64,000 nt of DNA, from NCBI GenBank assembly GCA_019843655.1, contig JACDQD010000009.1:687750-751749 (forward strand), given 5' to 3'. Every line of letters begins with the position of its first letter. Within the stretch, counting starts at the first letter, position 1. Origin of the DNA: Lethocerus indicus. Taxonomy: Eukaryota > Arthropoda > Insecta > Hemiptera > Belostomatidae. Below, piece by piece: positions 12,537 through 22,720 of the stretch. The notes beneath the pieces are model-generated. The model worked only from the letters and a program-made list of their open reading frames with translations, had not been told where the DNA came from and ran no database searches. Both the position numbers and the translations under genes were made by a program.

Positions 12537-12652
12537 GTCGGTTTGCAATTGGCGCGTCCTCAACAAATAGAAACCGGTTATCGGATAATCTCTTTCGGAA
12601 ATAGCGTTGGAGCGTTTGAAATTTGAAAGCGAATTTGAAAATCAGAAATAGT

Positions 12653-13555
12653 ACACACGGGTCACGAAATATCTCGTTTTCGTGTTTTTTTTTAATTCAG
12701 TCGGCGACTAAGCGACGAGCCGCAAACGTTTCTGTTACGTTACTATTGTGTAACAAAGTCTGTCCTCGCATTCCTCAACAACTGAATCATTCCTAGCCTG
12801 TAGAAATAATCAGTCGTTATAGCTGATCGTGTCTTATAAAGCGTTTTATTACTCTACATTTTAGAATTTCATTACTTCGCGTTTTAAATTCGAAAGGTAA
12901 CAGTTTTTCGGAGTATCGTCTATATTTTCAATCTATCCTTTTACTGATAATTGATAACGGAAATCGATTTTATGAATTGGCCCCCCTATAAAAGCGGCGA
13001 AATGACGCAATAGATGTAATGAAAACGAAACTCAAAGTGAATCGGTATAAGACCATTTATCCGATGAACCGAACGACACTTATGAGAAAAATGAATCGGC
13101 GATAAGCAGCGATATTCTTTGAATTAAGCGATATCAAGAAAACTGAGTAAAAATATATAACATTTCGAGCGAAAATGTGAAGATTCGAGGAGGAGGCCGA
13201 TGAGTCTATAATTGAAGAATGGACAAATGTTGGACATACGCTTCCGAATCTGGAACCTTTCGAAAGAATTTGTACAACGTCGTTACAGAAATCGCGGCGT
13301 GAAAGAAGATTGTATATTTAATACACATTTTTCAAATTATTTCCAAAGAAACGAATCGCTATCACTTACAAAATGTACATAAATATAAGGCTAAAAAAAA
13401 AAATTAAATCTTATATAATAAACAGTATATAAAGTATGTATAGTAGTATTTAAAAATATTAAATGCAAATTATTAATCTGCGTATCCGCTTCCTGTTACA
13501 TGCCGAGCATGTTTTTAGAGCGTTCGAAAATGTCTTTGAGGGCGTGTCGAACGCG
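12653..13555 (+). pseudogene. piggyBac-like transposon remnant (family P2), copy in intron 4
   Basis: A stretch of about 900 bp is repeated at 41547-42470. It starts with CGGGTCACGAAATATCTCGT, a subterminal palindrome. Fragments of a piggyBac-type transposase N-terminal region are still visible (acidic EEADESI, then ATCGCTATCACTTACAAAAT encoding the eroded NRY-x-LQNV segment). The frame is broken by many stops. It is interpreted as a dead copy. 13556-13940, up to exon 5, shows nothing further. Confidence 0.7.
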
Positions 13556-13940
13556 CAGAGCCCCCGTCCTCAATCTGTTAATCAATGTGTCGATATTAGA
13601 TTAAAATTTTCATCGGATCATTATTGAATTCTTATTGTGGCCACGTAATAATATAGGATGAAAACAAATAGCCTGAGGCGGTTCGAACCAGTCGAAATGC
13701 CGTCGACATTGGTCTGTAAATCGGGACGCTGATTAAAAATTGTGCGCGTTTTGGCAATTATCAAAGTTTTGCTATAAACGAATACCGGGGGAAACAATTA
13801 ATTCGAGATAATAAGCCTAGTACACAAACTATATCGTCCAGTTAGAAAATAACATACGTTATTATCTGCGGTTTAATTCACTCTTAATGTAGACCATCTG
13901 TATTTTTTCGACAGAAAATAATATATTTTGCGTATTGCAG

Positions 13941-14096
13941 GGTTACAAATGCGAGAGGTGTCTGACGGCTTCGCACAAGGCGTGCATCGGCTATTCGAGG
14001 CGTTGCGGCGTGAAGCCGCCGCCCGAGCTGCCGCCGCGGCCACCGCTACCGGCGAGGCCTCCCTCCCACCACGAAACCCACCACCAATCGCACCAG
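13941..14096 (+). CDS. Vav: Vav window exon 5: second half of C1 finger and proline-rich linker
   Basis: The acceptor is cgtattgcag at 13940 and the donor is gtagtt at 14097. The exon opens with GYKCERCLTASHKACIGYS and completes the zinc motif: C-x2-C-x4-H-x2-C-x6-C. It then runs into a proline-rich segment (KPPPELPPRPPLPARPP) and a His-rich tail. In Vav proteins this linker between C1 and SH2 is a candidate SH3 ligand. The coding sequence is GC-rich compared with the AT-rich introns. Both frame and phase agree with exons 4 and 6. Confidence 0.95.
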
Positions 14097-14263
14097 GTAG
14101 TTTTTCGCGTTTTATCCAAGTCCGATTTCAGAATCTGGCGACAGAAAACTGGTATCGAGCCTGCGACTCGGGGCCTAGACTGTTCTGAAATCCGCCTGTA
14201 TGCGCCATAGATGTTATTGTTCGAGTAGGGACAATCGGCAATTGAGCGAAAAACCAAATATTT

Positions 14264-15082
14264 TAACCCTTTGCCCTAGAGGCGCTTTTCTGTCGGGTGA
14301 ACCGACACAACTCGTACTGTAACTGTTACATCGTACCGTAATCGCCATATATAGATAGGGATGATAACGTCTTCCCTTCTACTTTCCCTTGCAACGTTAT
14401 CGTCAGTTTCCCTTCACTGTCTCAATAACTAATTCCTCGGTGAAAAATAATTTGAAAAAAATCGTGCTGTCCTACTTGTCTTTCACCGGATATAAACCTG
14501 GTATTCTTCCGGGGATTTCTTCGGATTCCGTGCACACTGTCCTTTCAGAAGGTTCGGTCTCTTCTGTACGGTCACTTTGGCTTCCAGTTTCGGATTATCC
14601 ATCTTCTTACTCCTCTAACGTCATCGTCATCTTCATTCTTACGGGCGAGCCATCTCTACGTAGCGATGTAATTTCGTTCGTTACCGCCGAAAAATCGAAC
14701 TCGTCTTCGCCGGAAGTAATTTCTTCGTCGTATTCCACACTTATCGGGGGCTCTCGGTAACTTTGAAAGAAATGATGCGATCGGCAAGAAGGTCGAGTTC
14801 GAAGCCGACGTCGAAAAGCCGGAGTTCCGACAGCGCGCGGTCGCTAGTATTTTCGAGATAAGACATTTTATCGCATAAGCGGTCCTTTATTTCGGATAAC
14901 ACACCCTTATAGCCGTTTCGACACCGCGTAATATGTTCTACAAAATTTTCAAGCGATATTCCTTAGGTCGAACCGCAGATAAACGCATCGATTCGAATGG
15001 CGCCTCTCTCGGGCACCGCTCCAGTTATCGCATCACACGCGGTGGTGCCTGAGAGAGGCACCGCACGAGCGCAAAGTGTTAA
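14264..15082 (-). mobile_element. TTAA-flanked piggyBac-like element (family P3), decayed
   Basis: TTAA at 14264-14267 and at 15079-15082. The ends are CCCTTTGCCCTAGAGGCGC and GCACGAGCGCAAAGTG. A subterminal hairpin lies at 15000-15060 (CGCCTCTCTCGGGCACC against GGTGCCTGAGAGAGGC). On the minus strand an acidic, Glu/Asp-rich open piece (EYDEEITSGEDEFDFSAV) resembles the acidic N-terminus of piggyBac transposases; no catalytic region remains. It ends 16 bp before the exon 6 acceptor. Confidence 0.7.
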
Positions 15083-15098
15083 TACGCAATTTTTATAG

Positions 15099-15184
15099 AT
15101 TGTCGCCGCTGGTGGTAGTGGAGGTGGACCGACGGATTGGGCAAGGTCATGGCCGGATCAAACCCTCCTCGCCGAGTATCTATG
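15099..15184 (+). CDS. Vav: Vav window exon 6: linker and first residues of SH2
   Basis: The acceptor is ttttatag at 15098 and the donor is gtaagt at 15185 (phase 2). The exon encodes a Gly/Ala-rich linker, then DWARSWPDQTLLAEYL and the first two bases of the Trp that opens the SH2 (WFVGEM in the next exon). The acceptor is weak in pyrimidines and sits only 16 nt after the end of a TTAA-flanked element (14264-15082). Its branch point may therefore be transposon-derived. The identity of the linker part is inferred from phase and position rather than similarity. Confidence 0.85.
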
Positions 15185-15699
15185 GTAAGTTCGATCCTTA
15201 TTCGTTTTTGGTTCACGGTACCGGTAAAGTTTAATTGACACTGTATCTGGCCTGCTGGGTAGTCGTGAAAATACCGGCAGACAAAAGGGCCACAAAATTA
15301 AGAAAAAAAAAAACTGTACCATAAAAATAAGTGAGGATTTCACTATGCCCATTCCATAGTTTTACTATAAACCGGAATTTTTCTCCGCCGATAAACTTCA
15401 TTAAATGACCAGTTTGTGCTCAGGCGGCTGTTTCCTCTCTAAAAGTCATGTTACGAAGACAAGTTTTAAAAGGAGTAATTGAAAAGGGGCATTCTGATTT
15501 GTGTCAATGAATTTTCTTCGAGAACGTGTTACAATTTCTAACTTATTAAATGCCAGGAAATTCTCCAGTAAACTCTTAAATAATCCAGTTGCTTATAGAT
15601 AATAAAATTTCGGTCGACTTTAATGATGAAATATCTTGCAACTTATCCTAACCGAACCTAGCATTTTACATATATTTCATTAGAATTTCTTCAATTTTC

Positions 15700-18175
15700 A
15701 TTAGAAATTCTCCCTGTGTTTTCTGTATATCTATATTTATATTAATTTATTATTATATATATATATTTATATATTTATAATTACATATATATAATCGTAG
15801 CAGACAGATATTTGCAGAGTGTTTTCGATTCTTTTAAAATTAAAAAATGTGGTTTTGTACAAAATTGTTGCTTTGTAGCAATTTTCGGTAGAAATTCTCC
15901 CGTGTTTTCTGTATATCTATATTTATATATTTATAATTACATATATATAATCGTAGCATAATGGCAGATATTTGCAGAGTGTTTTCGATTCTTTTAAAAT
16001 TAAAAAAATGTGGTTTCGTTAGAAAATTGTTGGCAGTGTAGCAATTTTCGGTAGAAATTCTCCCCGTGTTTTCTGTATATCTATATTTATATATTTATAA
16101 TTACATATATATAATCGTAGCATAATGGCAGATATTTGCAGAGCGTTTTCGATTCTTTTAAAATTAAAAAAATATGGTTTCGTTAGAAAATTGGTGACAC
16201 CGTAGCAATTTTCGGTAGAAATTCTCCCCGTGTTTTCCGTATATCTATATTTATATATTTATAATTACATATATATAATCGTAGCATAATGGCAGATATT
16301 TGCAGAGTGCTTTCGATTCTTTTAAAATTAAAAAATTATGGTTTCGTTAGAAAATTGGTGACACCGTAGCAATTTTCGGTAGAAATTCTCCCCGTGTTTT
16401 CTGTATATCTATATTTATATATTTATAATTACATATATATAATCGTAGCATAATGGCAGATATTTGCAGAGTGCTTTCGATTCTTTTAAAATTAAAAAAA
16501 TATGGTTTCGTTAGAAAACTATGTAGCAATTTTCGGTGAAATTCTCCCGTGCTTTCTATCTATATTTATATATTTATAATTACATATATATAATCGTAGC
16601 ATAATGGCAGATATTTGCAGAGTGTTTTCGATTCTTTTAAAATTAAAAAATGTGGTTTCGTTAGAAAATTGTTGGCAGTGTAGCAATTTTCGGTAGAAAT
16701 TCTCCCCGTGTTTTCTGTATATCTATATTTATATATTTATAATTACATATATATAATCGTAGCATAATGGCAGAGCATAATCGTTATTTGAAAATTGTGG
16801 TTTTTGTTAGAAAATTGTTGGCAGTGTAGCAATTTTCGGTAGAAATTCTCCCCGTGTTTTCTGTATATCTATATTTATATATTTATAATTACATATATAT
16901 AATCGTAGCATAATGGCAGATATTTGCAGAGTGTTTTCGATTCTTTTAAAATTAAAAAAATGTGGTTTCGTTAGAAAATTGTTGGCACTGTAGCAATTTT
17001 CGGTAGAAATTCTCCCCGTGTTTTCTGTATATCTATATTTATATATTTATAATTACATATATATAATCGTAGCATAATGGCAGATATTTGCAGAGCGTTT
17101 TCGATTCTTTTAAAATTAAAAAAATGTGGTTTCGTTAGAAAATTGTTGGCAGTGTAGCAATTTTCGGTAGAAATTCTCCCCGTGTTTTCTGTATATCTAT
17201 ATTTATATATTTATAATTACATATATATAATCGTAGCATAATGGCAGATATTTGCAGAGTGTTTCGATTCTTTTAAAATTAAAAAAATGTGGTTTCGTTA
17301 GAAAATTGTTGGCACTGTAGCAATTTTCGGTAGAAATTCTCCCCGTGTTTTCTGTATATCTATATTTATATATTTATAATTACATATATATAATCGTAGC
17401 ATAATGGCAGATATTTGCAGAGTGTTTTCGATTCTTTTAAAATTAAAAAAATGTGGTTTCGTTAGAAAATTGTTGGCAGTGTAGCAATTTTCGGTAGAAA
17501 TTCTCCCCGTGTTTTCTGTATATCTATATTTATATATTTATAATTACATATATATAATCGTAGCATAATGGCAGATATTTGCAGAGTGTTTTCGATTCTT
17601 TTAAAATTAAAAAAATGTGGTTTCGTTAGAAAATTGTTGGCAGTGTAGCAATTTTCGGTAGAAATTCTCCCCGTGTTTTCTGTATATCTATATTTATATA
17701 TTTATAATTACATATATATAATCGTAGCATAATGGCAGATATTTGCAGAGTGTTTTCGATTCTTTTAAAATTAAAAAAGTGTGGTTTCGTTAGAAAATTG
17801 TTGGCACTGTAGCAATTTTCGGTAGAAATTCTCCCCGTGTTTTCTGTATATCTATATTTATATATTTATAATTACATATATATAATCGTAGCATAATGGC
17901 AGATATTTGCAGAGTGTTTTCGATTCTTTTAAAATTAAAAAAATGTGGTTTCGTTAGAAAATTGTTGGCAGGTAATTTTCGGTAGAAATTCTCCCCGTGT
18001 TTTCTGTATATCTATATTTATATATTTATAATTACATATATATAATCGTAGCATAATGGCAGATATTTGCAGAGTGTTTTCGATTCTTTTAAAATTAAAA
18101 AATGTGGTTTCGCTAGAAAATTGTTGGCAGTGTAGCAATTTTCATTTAAAATTCTCCCAGGTTTCTGTATATCTA
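15700..18175. repeat. 164-bp satellite array in intron 6, about 15 copies
   Basis: The monomer is 164 bp, measured at 17317 and 17481. Landmarks are GTAGCAATTTTCGGTAGAAA, TATCTATATTTATATATTTA, ATAATCGTAGCATAATGGCA and GATATTTGCAGAGTGTTTTC. Copies are nearly identical and mostly read ATGTGGTTTCGTTAGAAAAT before the unit junction. The first copy (15700-15900) is decayed. 15190-15695, before the array, is unique and unrecognised. Confidence 0.97.
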
Positions 18176-18343
18176 TATAATATATCTATATTAATAAGGT
18201 CGATTGGCTTCATAGAAATCAAAATAAAACAACTCCTTTCCGCAATGTGGTCGTGTATTTTTCGTTTTTCTTTTATTTTGAATATATTGGGAAAAACATG
18301 CGAAGAAGCACGAAGCCGCCAAAACATGAAGTGCAGAGTGGCG

Positions 18344-18382
<39 letters not shown>

Positions 18383-18385
18383 TAT
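18344..18385. repeat. (TA)n microsatellite in intron 6
   Basis: TA dinucleotides with one TG interruption, 20 bp before unique intron sequence leading to exon 7. The stretch 18176-18510 otherwise shows nothing identifiable. Confidence 0.95.
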
Positions 18386-18510
18386 GATTCGACACAATTA
18401 TAAAGAAGAATGGGAAGTTTAAAGCAAATTGGAATGAATTTTTATGATTTCGATGCCGTCGTTTTGGTTATAACTTTGAGAATCGTTACCTATAATGTTT
18501 GTCGTTACAG

Positions 18511-18636
18511 GTTCGTTGGTGAGATGGGTCGAGAGGGCGACCAGCCTGCTGGAGGTCAGGATGACGGCACCTACCTGTTGAGATACGGCCTCAGGTCGAC
18601 CCACCGAGCAGAGACCATGCGCTCTCAGTCTAAAAA
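18511..18636 (+). CDS. Vav: Vav window exon 7: N-terminal half of SH2 (frame anomalies)
   Basis: The acceptor is gtcgttacag at 18510 and the donor is gtcagt at 18637 (phase 2). The open frame begins FVGEMGRE and contains GTYLLR (18566-18583), where the Arg is the phosphotyrosine-binding residue of the SH2 (FLVR position). Two stretches look like SH2 only in other frames. ERATSLLEVRM is read from 18531 and IRPQVDPPSRDHALSV from 18583. Small indels that cancel each other appear to have shifted the frame, leaving it open but locally scrambled. Either the assembly has errors or this allele encodes an altered SH2. Coordinates are firm; the translated product is not. Confidence 0.85.
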
Positions 18637-18845
18637 GTCAGTATACCGTTCAGCGCTGTTTCTGTATCACTAGTTTTTAATTCTACGTCCGTGATAAGTA
18701 TACAGTGAATTCTAGTTCATCCGGCGATCGGCAAAATGAAAAAGTTGATGCGCTTCGTTTATTTGGTTCGGCGCAGTTCAGAGGGACGAATGTGTGCCTT
18801 TTTACAGTAAAAGGTGTGAAAATTTCTTTTCAATATTCACAGGAC

Positions 18846-19067
18846 TTAACTCAGGTCACGTTTCAATTTACCGAGATTTTACCAAATAATTATATATTTT
18901 TTTTAGTGAGATGGCGCCATAAATCTTAATCCTATAACATTGTCAAGACAACCGATATCGATATCAATTTTTTTTCCATTTGCATATACAGGTTTATAAT
19001 TGCCGATTTTTCATTCCCCCCCCCAATTTTTTTTTTTAAAATAAAAATTAGGCCCAGAGAGGGTTAA
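18846..19067. mobile_element. piggyBac-type MITE (family P1), copy in intron 7
   Basis: TTAA at 18846 and GGCCCAGAGAGGG followed by TTAA at 19064-19067. It shares the P1 interior (TTTACCGAGATTTTACCAAA, TTATAATTGCCGATTTTTCA). The left terminus is mutated. Confidence 0.8.
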
Positions 19068-19207
19068 CTTGTTAAATTACCTCGTTAAACTTCTAACGAT
19101 TCTGTAACTAAGTTCAATTTTCTGGTCATAATGTGTAAACAAATTATATCGCGTTTTGAGCTTAATACGCTTTTTTGTAACTAATAATAATCAGCCGAGG
19201 TTTTATA

Positions 19208-19443
19208 TATCGATATCTGTTTCATTCGATATCGTGTCATACCGCTGTAGACGACTGTTTTTTTATTTTTTATTATTATTATTTCGCTTATAGAAGCACG
19301 ACGCGGGAAAGGTCGAGTCTGTATTTTTTCACCGGAGTTTGTGAGTCATGAGAGTCCGGAAAAGGAGTGCGATCGAGATATGTACGAATGCGGAAAGAGT
19401 GCGTTGAAATAGATACGTCACGGTATGGAATGAAACAGATATG
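19208..19443. mobile_element. MITE with ATATCTGTTTCATTC ends (family A)
   Basis: The left end is GATATCTGTTTCATTCGATA. The right end, GATACGTCACGGTATGGAAT followed by GAAACAGATATG, is its imperfect inverse. Its interior (GTAGACGACTGTTTTTTTAT and a TTATTATTA run) occurs inverted at 44592-44820. There is no coding capacity. Confidence 0.7.
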
Positions 19444-19786
19444 TTTTTGCCAACATCCTCAATATCGGAGGACTTGGTCGAACTTAGCCGACAGAGAAAG
19501 GTTGCCCATTTTTGAAAAAAAGCGGCGTATAAAATCAAATAGTTTTTCGGGTCAACGTATTTATGCGAACCATTGAATTTAATAAAATCACACGCGCTAA
19601 CAGGATTATCATCATACTCTCGTAATTACCAGGCACTGGCCGATGAAATGCGATGCCAAAGATCACACTGACAGATATATATTTTTTTTAAACGATTTCT
19701 TTGTACGTATATTTTTTGTTTACTTTGTATTACGTTTTGTATGTACGTCTCTTTGTGTGCATGTAATTTGAACGATAATTTTATTA

Positions 19787-20212
19787 ATTTGATATACCTG
19801 TTTTGTGGTCTGCGAGGGGTTGGAATATACTGTAGGTTCATGATGTTTCTGTCTCCTCTCGCTGCTGGTTTGGTCTTTTGCTAGACCGGTTCGTCGGCCG
19901 CTCGCCATCTTCAGTAGCTGTGTCAGTCACTATTGGCACTTTGGATGTTTTTCGGGCATCCTCACTGCCTGCACTGTCACTTTCACATGTACTGTAGTGT
20001 CTGTCAGTATGTCAGTCGTTTATATATATATATGTTCTGTTATTGTTATTGGGGTTATTGTGAAAGTGACAGTGCAGGCAGTGAGGATGCCTCAGAGCTG
20101 TCAAAGTGCTGACAGTGACTACTGACACAGCGCTACTGAAGATGGCGCAACGAAACCCGCTGATCTAGCAAAAGATAAGCTGTGAAGAGGACAGAAACAT
20201 CATCGAACCTCG
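19787..20212. mobile_element. Foldback element with hammerhead-like motif (family F), copy 1
   Basis: Outer sequence ATTTGATATACCTGTTTTGT, then two long inverted arms (TTTCTGTCTCCTCTCGCTG and its inverse GAGGACAGAAAC) around a core with TA repeats. The antisense motif (TCGCCATCTTCAG) lies at about 19900-19915. The sense motif GCTA + CTGAAGA is at 20132-20142, but here the stem II hairpin is lost. It lies in intron 7. Confidence 0.85.
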
Positions 20213-20431
20213 ATAATTTTATTATTTTATATCCTCGTCCAATTATAAATATCCTTAATAAAATAGCCGGTGCCCCACCGCCCTACCGATATTTTGGAAT
20301 GCGCTCTACGGTATAAAAAGGTTGGGAACCGCTGCCCTACTGGGGTATAGTGAAATTTAAAATTGAATATTTTTTGATATAACCCAATCGGTAGTTGATA
20401 TTTCTTGACTCCAATATTTCGTTTTTTCCAG

Positions 20432-20587
20432 GACTGACGACAAAGTGAAGCACATGAAGGTGTACGGTCGCGACAACGAAGGCGAACTCCAGTACTACTC
20501 TCGAGTCCAGGTTCTTCAGGACGATAGTCGAGAACTCGTCAACTGTTATCAGCAGACGAGCCTGGTGAAAATTTCATTACATGCCCT
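20432..20587 (+). CDS. Vav: Vav window exon 8: C-terminal half of SH2 (frame anomaly; end uncertain)
   Basis: The acceptor is gttttttccag at 20431. The exon opens with TDDKVKHMKVYGRD, the signature SH2 strand (EVKHIKI in Vav1), and later has LVNCYQQTSL (20535-20564), the Vav LVEFYQQNSL helix. Between them, the expected LESRFFRTIVE is found only in the +1 frame (20500-20532), so two compensating indels are present. The donor at 20588 (gtgcga) gives the phase needed to join exon 9 and keeps the total a multiple of three. A gtgaaa at 20565 is a stronger-looking match to the domain end but breaks phase. The last seven residues are therefore doubtful. Confidence 0.8.
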
Positions 20588-20804
20588 GTGCGATGCGATT
20601 CGACTGCTGTTTCTGAACCGGAACAAATCTTTTTTTTTTTTTTTCGATATTTTACAACTCGTTGCTACGACACAGCGAATAATAAATTCAGTGAATAACA
20701 GTTGTAATCATCGAATTAGGACAGCGGGATGAATAGCTCGAAATAAAAAATAGAAATTATTGAAGCGACGATGGCCATTTAAATCGGTTAATATAGCTCG
20801 GTTC

Positions 20805-21236
20805 GATATCACTGTTTTGTGGTCTGCGAGGGGTCGGAATACTGTGTAGGTTCGTGATGTTTCTGTCTCCTCTCGCCGCTGTTTGGTCTTTTGCTAGACT
20901 GGGGTTTCGGCTGCTCGCCGTCTTCAGTAGCGCTGTGTTAGTCACTGTCAGCACTTTGGATGTTTTTCGGGCATCCTCACTGCCCACTGCCACTTTCACG
21001 TGTACTGTAATGTCTGTCAGTCGTTTATATATATGTGTTCTGTTATTGTTATTGGGGGGTTGTGTTTGTCTTCGAATTTTGTTAATCCGTCTTCTAGGTA
21101 TGAGTCAGATTGTGACCGAAGTGCCGACAACGGTGACAGTAACACAGCGCTACTGAAGATGGCGAGTGGCCGAAACCCCCCGGTCTAGCAAAAGACCAAA
21201 CCGAGCGAGAGTAGACAGAAACATCGCGAACCTACA
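20805..21236. mobile_element. Foldback element family F, copy 2
   Basis: Inverted arms in intron 8. The sense motif GCTA-CTGAAGA starts at 21149, with stem II GGC/GCC and loop GAGTG, then GAAA and, after extra C residues, GGTC-TAGC. The antisense motif near 20925 has loop GAGCA when read in sense. The right end directly abuts the poly-T (poly-A of the minus-strand jockey copy). Confidence 0.85.
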
Positions 21237-21240
21237 CTTT

Positions 21241-21700
21241 TTTTTTTTTGTTACAACTGTAAAATTATACAATAAGCAACATTGATGAAATCACTAGCTA
21301 CAATAGTCTACAATTAGAGGAGAAACCCACTAGTTTCCCCCCCTTTTTTATTATTAACATTTTATTTAATAATTTAGGTCGCGCGGCCACTTCCTTTTCA
21401 GGCGTCTGTAAGGAACATTCGGGATGTCGGTAGATAGTAGGGTTTGGACTGGTGGATTAGGGCGATGGTGGAGTCGCGAGTGGAAATTACCGTATAGTTG
21501 TATGGCGAGGTGACGGACAAACGGGACTTTAAGATCTGTGTCTGCAGGGGTAAGGTCGGAGACATAATACGGCGCATCGGTTATTCTCCTCAATATTTTC
21601 GACTGTAAGGTTTGGATTTTGTGGATATTTATCGGTTCGGCCGAACCCCACAGTTCGAGTCTACGTCCAGATCGGTTTAAGTCTAAGTGTTGTACGATAA
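21241..21700 (-). pseudogene. jockey-clade non-LTR retrotransposon, 3' end (minus strand)
   Basis: Minus-strand reading at 21593-21366 gives MRRITDAPYYVSDLTPADTD and ends in RRLKRKWPRDL, the conserved C-terminus of jockey-type ORF2. Just 5' of it is ELWGSAEPINIHKIQTLQSK, matching the QLWG...IEILQRFQSK region. The 3' tail carries TTGTAACAATAAAA-type sequence and an A-tract (T-run at 21240-21251 on the plus strand). It is 5'-truncated, and the reverse transcriptase is absent. Confidence 0.85.
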
Positions 21701-21861
21701 TAATTTGTCGTTTAAGCTTAATTTTGATCTATCGTCTAGTAATCTATATAGTAACGTGTATCGTCTGTTGACTTCCAGTCTTTTTAGTTTTATGTCTGGA
21801 TTCCGTGTCAGTTTCTGTCTATATAGAGGCCCAGGTATTTTACCTTACCTCGTAACCTCGT

Positions 21862-22440
21862 ACCTTCCTTTAAATCGTAAATTCGGACTGTCGAAACCTC
21901 TTTTGAAGAGAACGTCAGAACTTACAAAACCGACTTACGGAATTGAACTATGCCGAGTTCCGCCAAGATATCCGACATCGACCACGTCCAGAGATTCCCA
22001 ACCGAAAGTCCTTAATGCTCCCCCCCCCTCCCCGGGTATGTCTCTAACCACATAATCCACCATGACCTCAACATACCGATAGGCCCACTCCCGCCTTTCT
22101 CCTCATCCTAATCCACTCGTTCAGTCCCTATCCTCTCTTATCTTAAACGCCGCTGACCCAGAGATCTTCTTGGTCCGAAGCCGTAAACAGTTCACGCGTC
22201 AAAAGTGCCGTAATCCGGCGGGTCACGACTACTAGTCCAAACCGTACTATCTCCCGACATACCGAACGTTCCATACAGACGCCTGAAAAGGAAGTGGCCA
22301 CGCCACCTAAATGTTTAAATAAATAAAATAAAAAAGGGGGGTAAACCAGTGGGTTTCTCCTGCAAATGTATTCAGTGCTTGTATTAATGTTGCTTATTGT
22401 ATCTCATTTACGGATGCAACAATAAAAGAGAGAGGGAGAG
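21862..22440 (+). pseudogene. jockey-clade retrotransposon, 3' end (plus strand)
   Basis: A degenerate frame ends in IPNVPYRRLKRKWPRHL at about 22256-22306. The 3' UTR (GTGGGTTTCTCCTGCAAATG, then GCAACAATAAAAGAGAGAG) follows. Upstream remnants include RKFGLSKPLLKRTSEL, paralogous to 51698 onward. It is oriented head-to-head with the copy at 21241-21700. Frames are broken. Confidence 0.8.
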
Positions 22441-22720
22441 AGAAAAACCTATATAATTTATTAATTCAATAAGTATCGCAGTATATCTAGATATGTTAAG
22501 AGTAAATTTTTGTAAATTTAAACATTATTCATCATTTATGCGGTACATATATCTCCATCGAAGAATACCCGTTTGATCGAGAACTCCCAATTGAGTATAA
22601 CGTTATCGAATCATACCGATAATACGCATACCGATATTTGAATTTTTATGAAAATTCTTTAAAGTATTTTATTCAATAACCCTTTGCACTGTGGAGGGCT
22701 CCGGAGCGGAGCCGTTTAAA
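22307..22720. repeat. Inverted repeat arm A (5' of the SH3 exon)
   Basis: The arm runs from the jockey 3' tail through ATAAAAGAGAGAGG, TCTAGATATG, ATATATCTCCATCGAAGAAT and CAATTGAGTATAACGTTATC to CCCTTTGCACTGTGGAGGGC. Its reverse complement occupies about 23531-23935 with scattered mismatches. The two arms bracket exon 9. Confidence 0.9.

Noticed and set aside
13675..13700. tRNA-like GGTTCGAACC word
   Set aside because: No cloverleaf arms of proper length or matching acceptor stem could be drawn around it.
14389..14760. A 123-codon plus-strand open frame, Ser/Thr-rich
   Set aside because: It lies antisense within the TTAA-flanked P3 element. The acidic minus-strand reading is the more likely original coding sense.
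20588..20732. Read-through of exon 8 to the stop at 20730
   Set aside because: The peptide beyond the SH2 is not Vav-like and includes a poly-Phe run from a T-tract. A phase-compatible donor at 20588 joins the well-supported exon 9.
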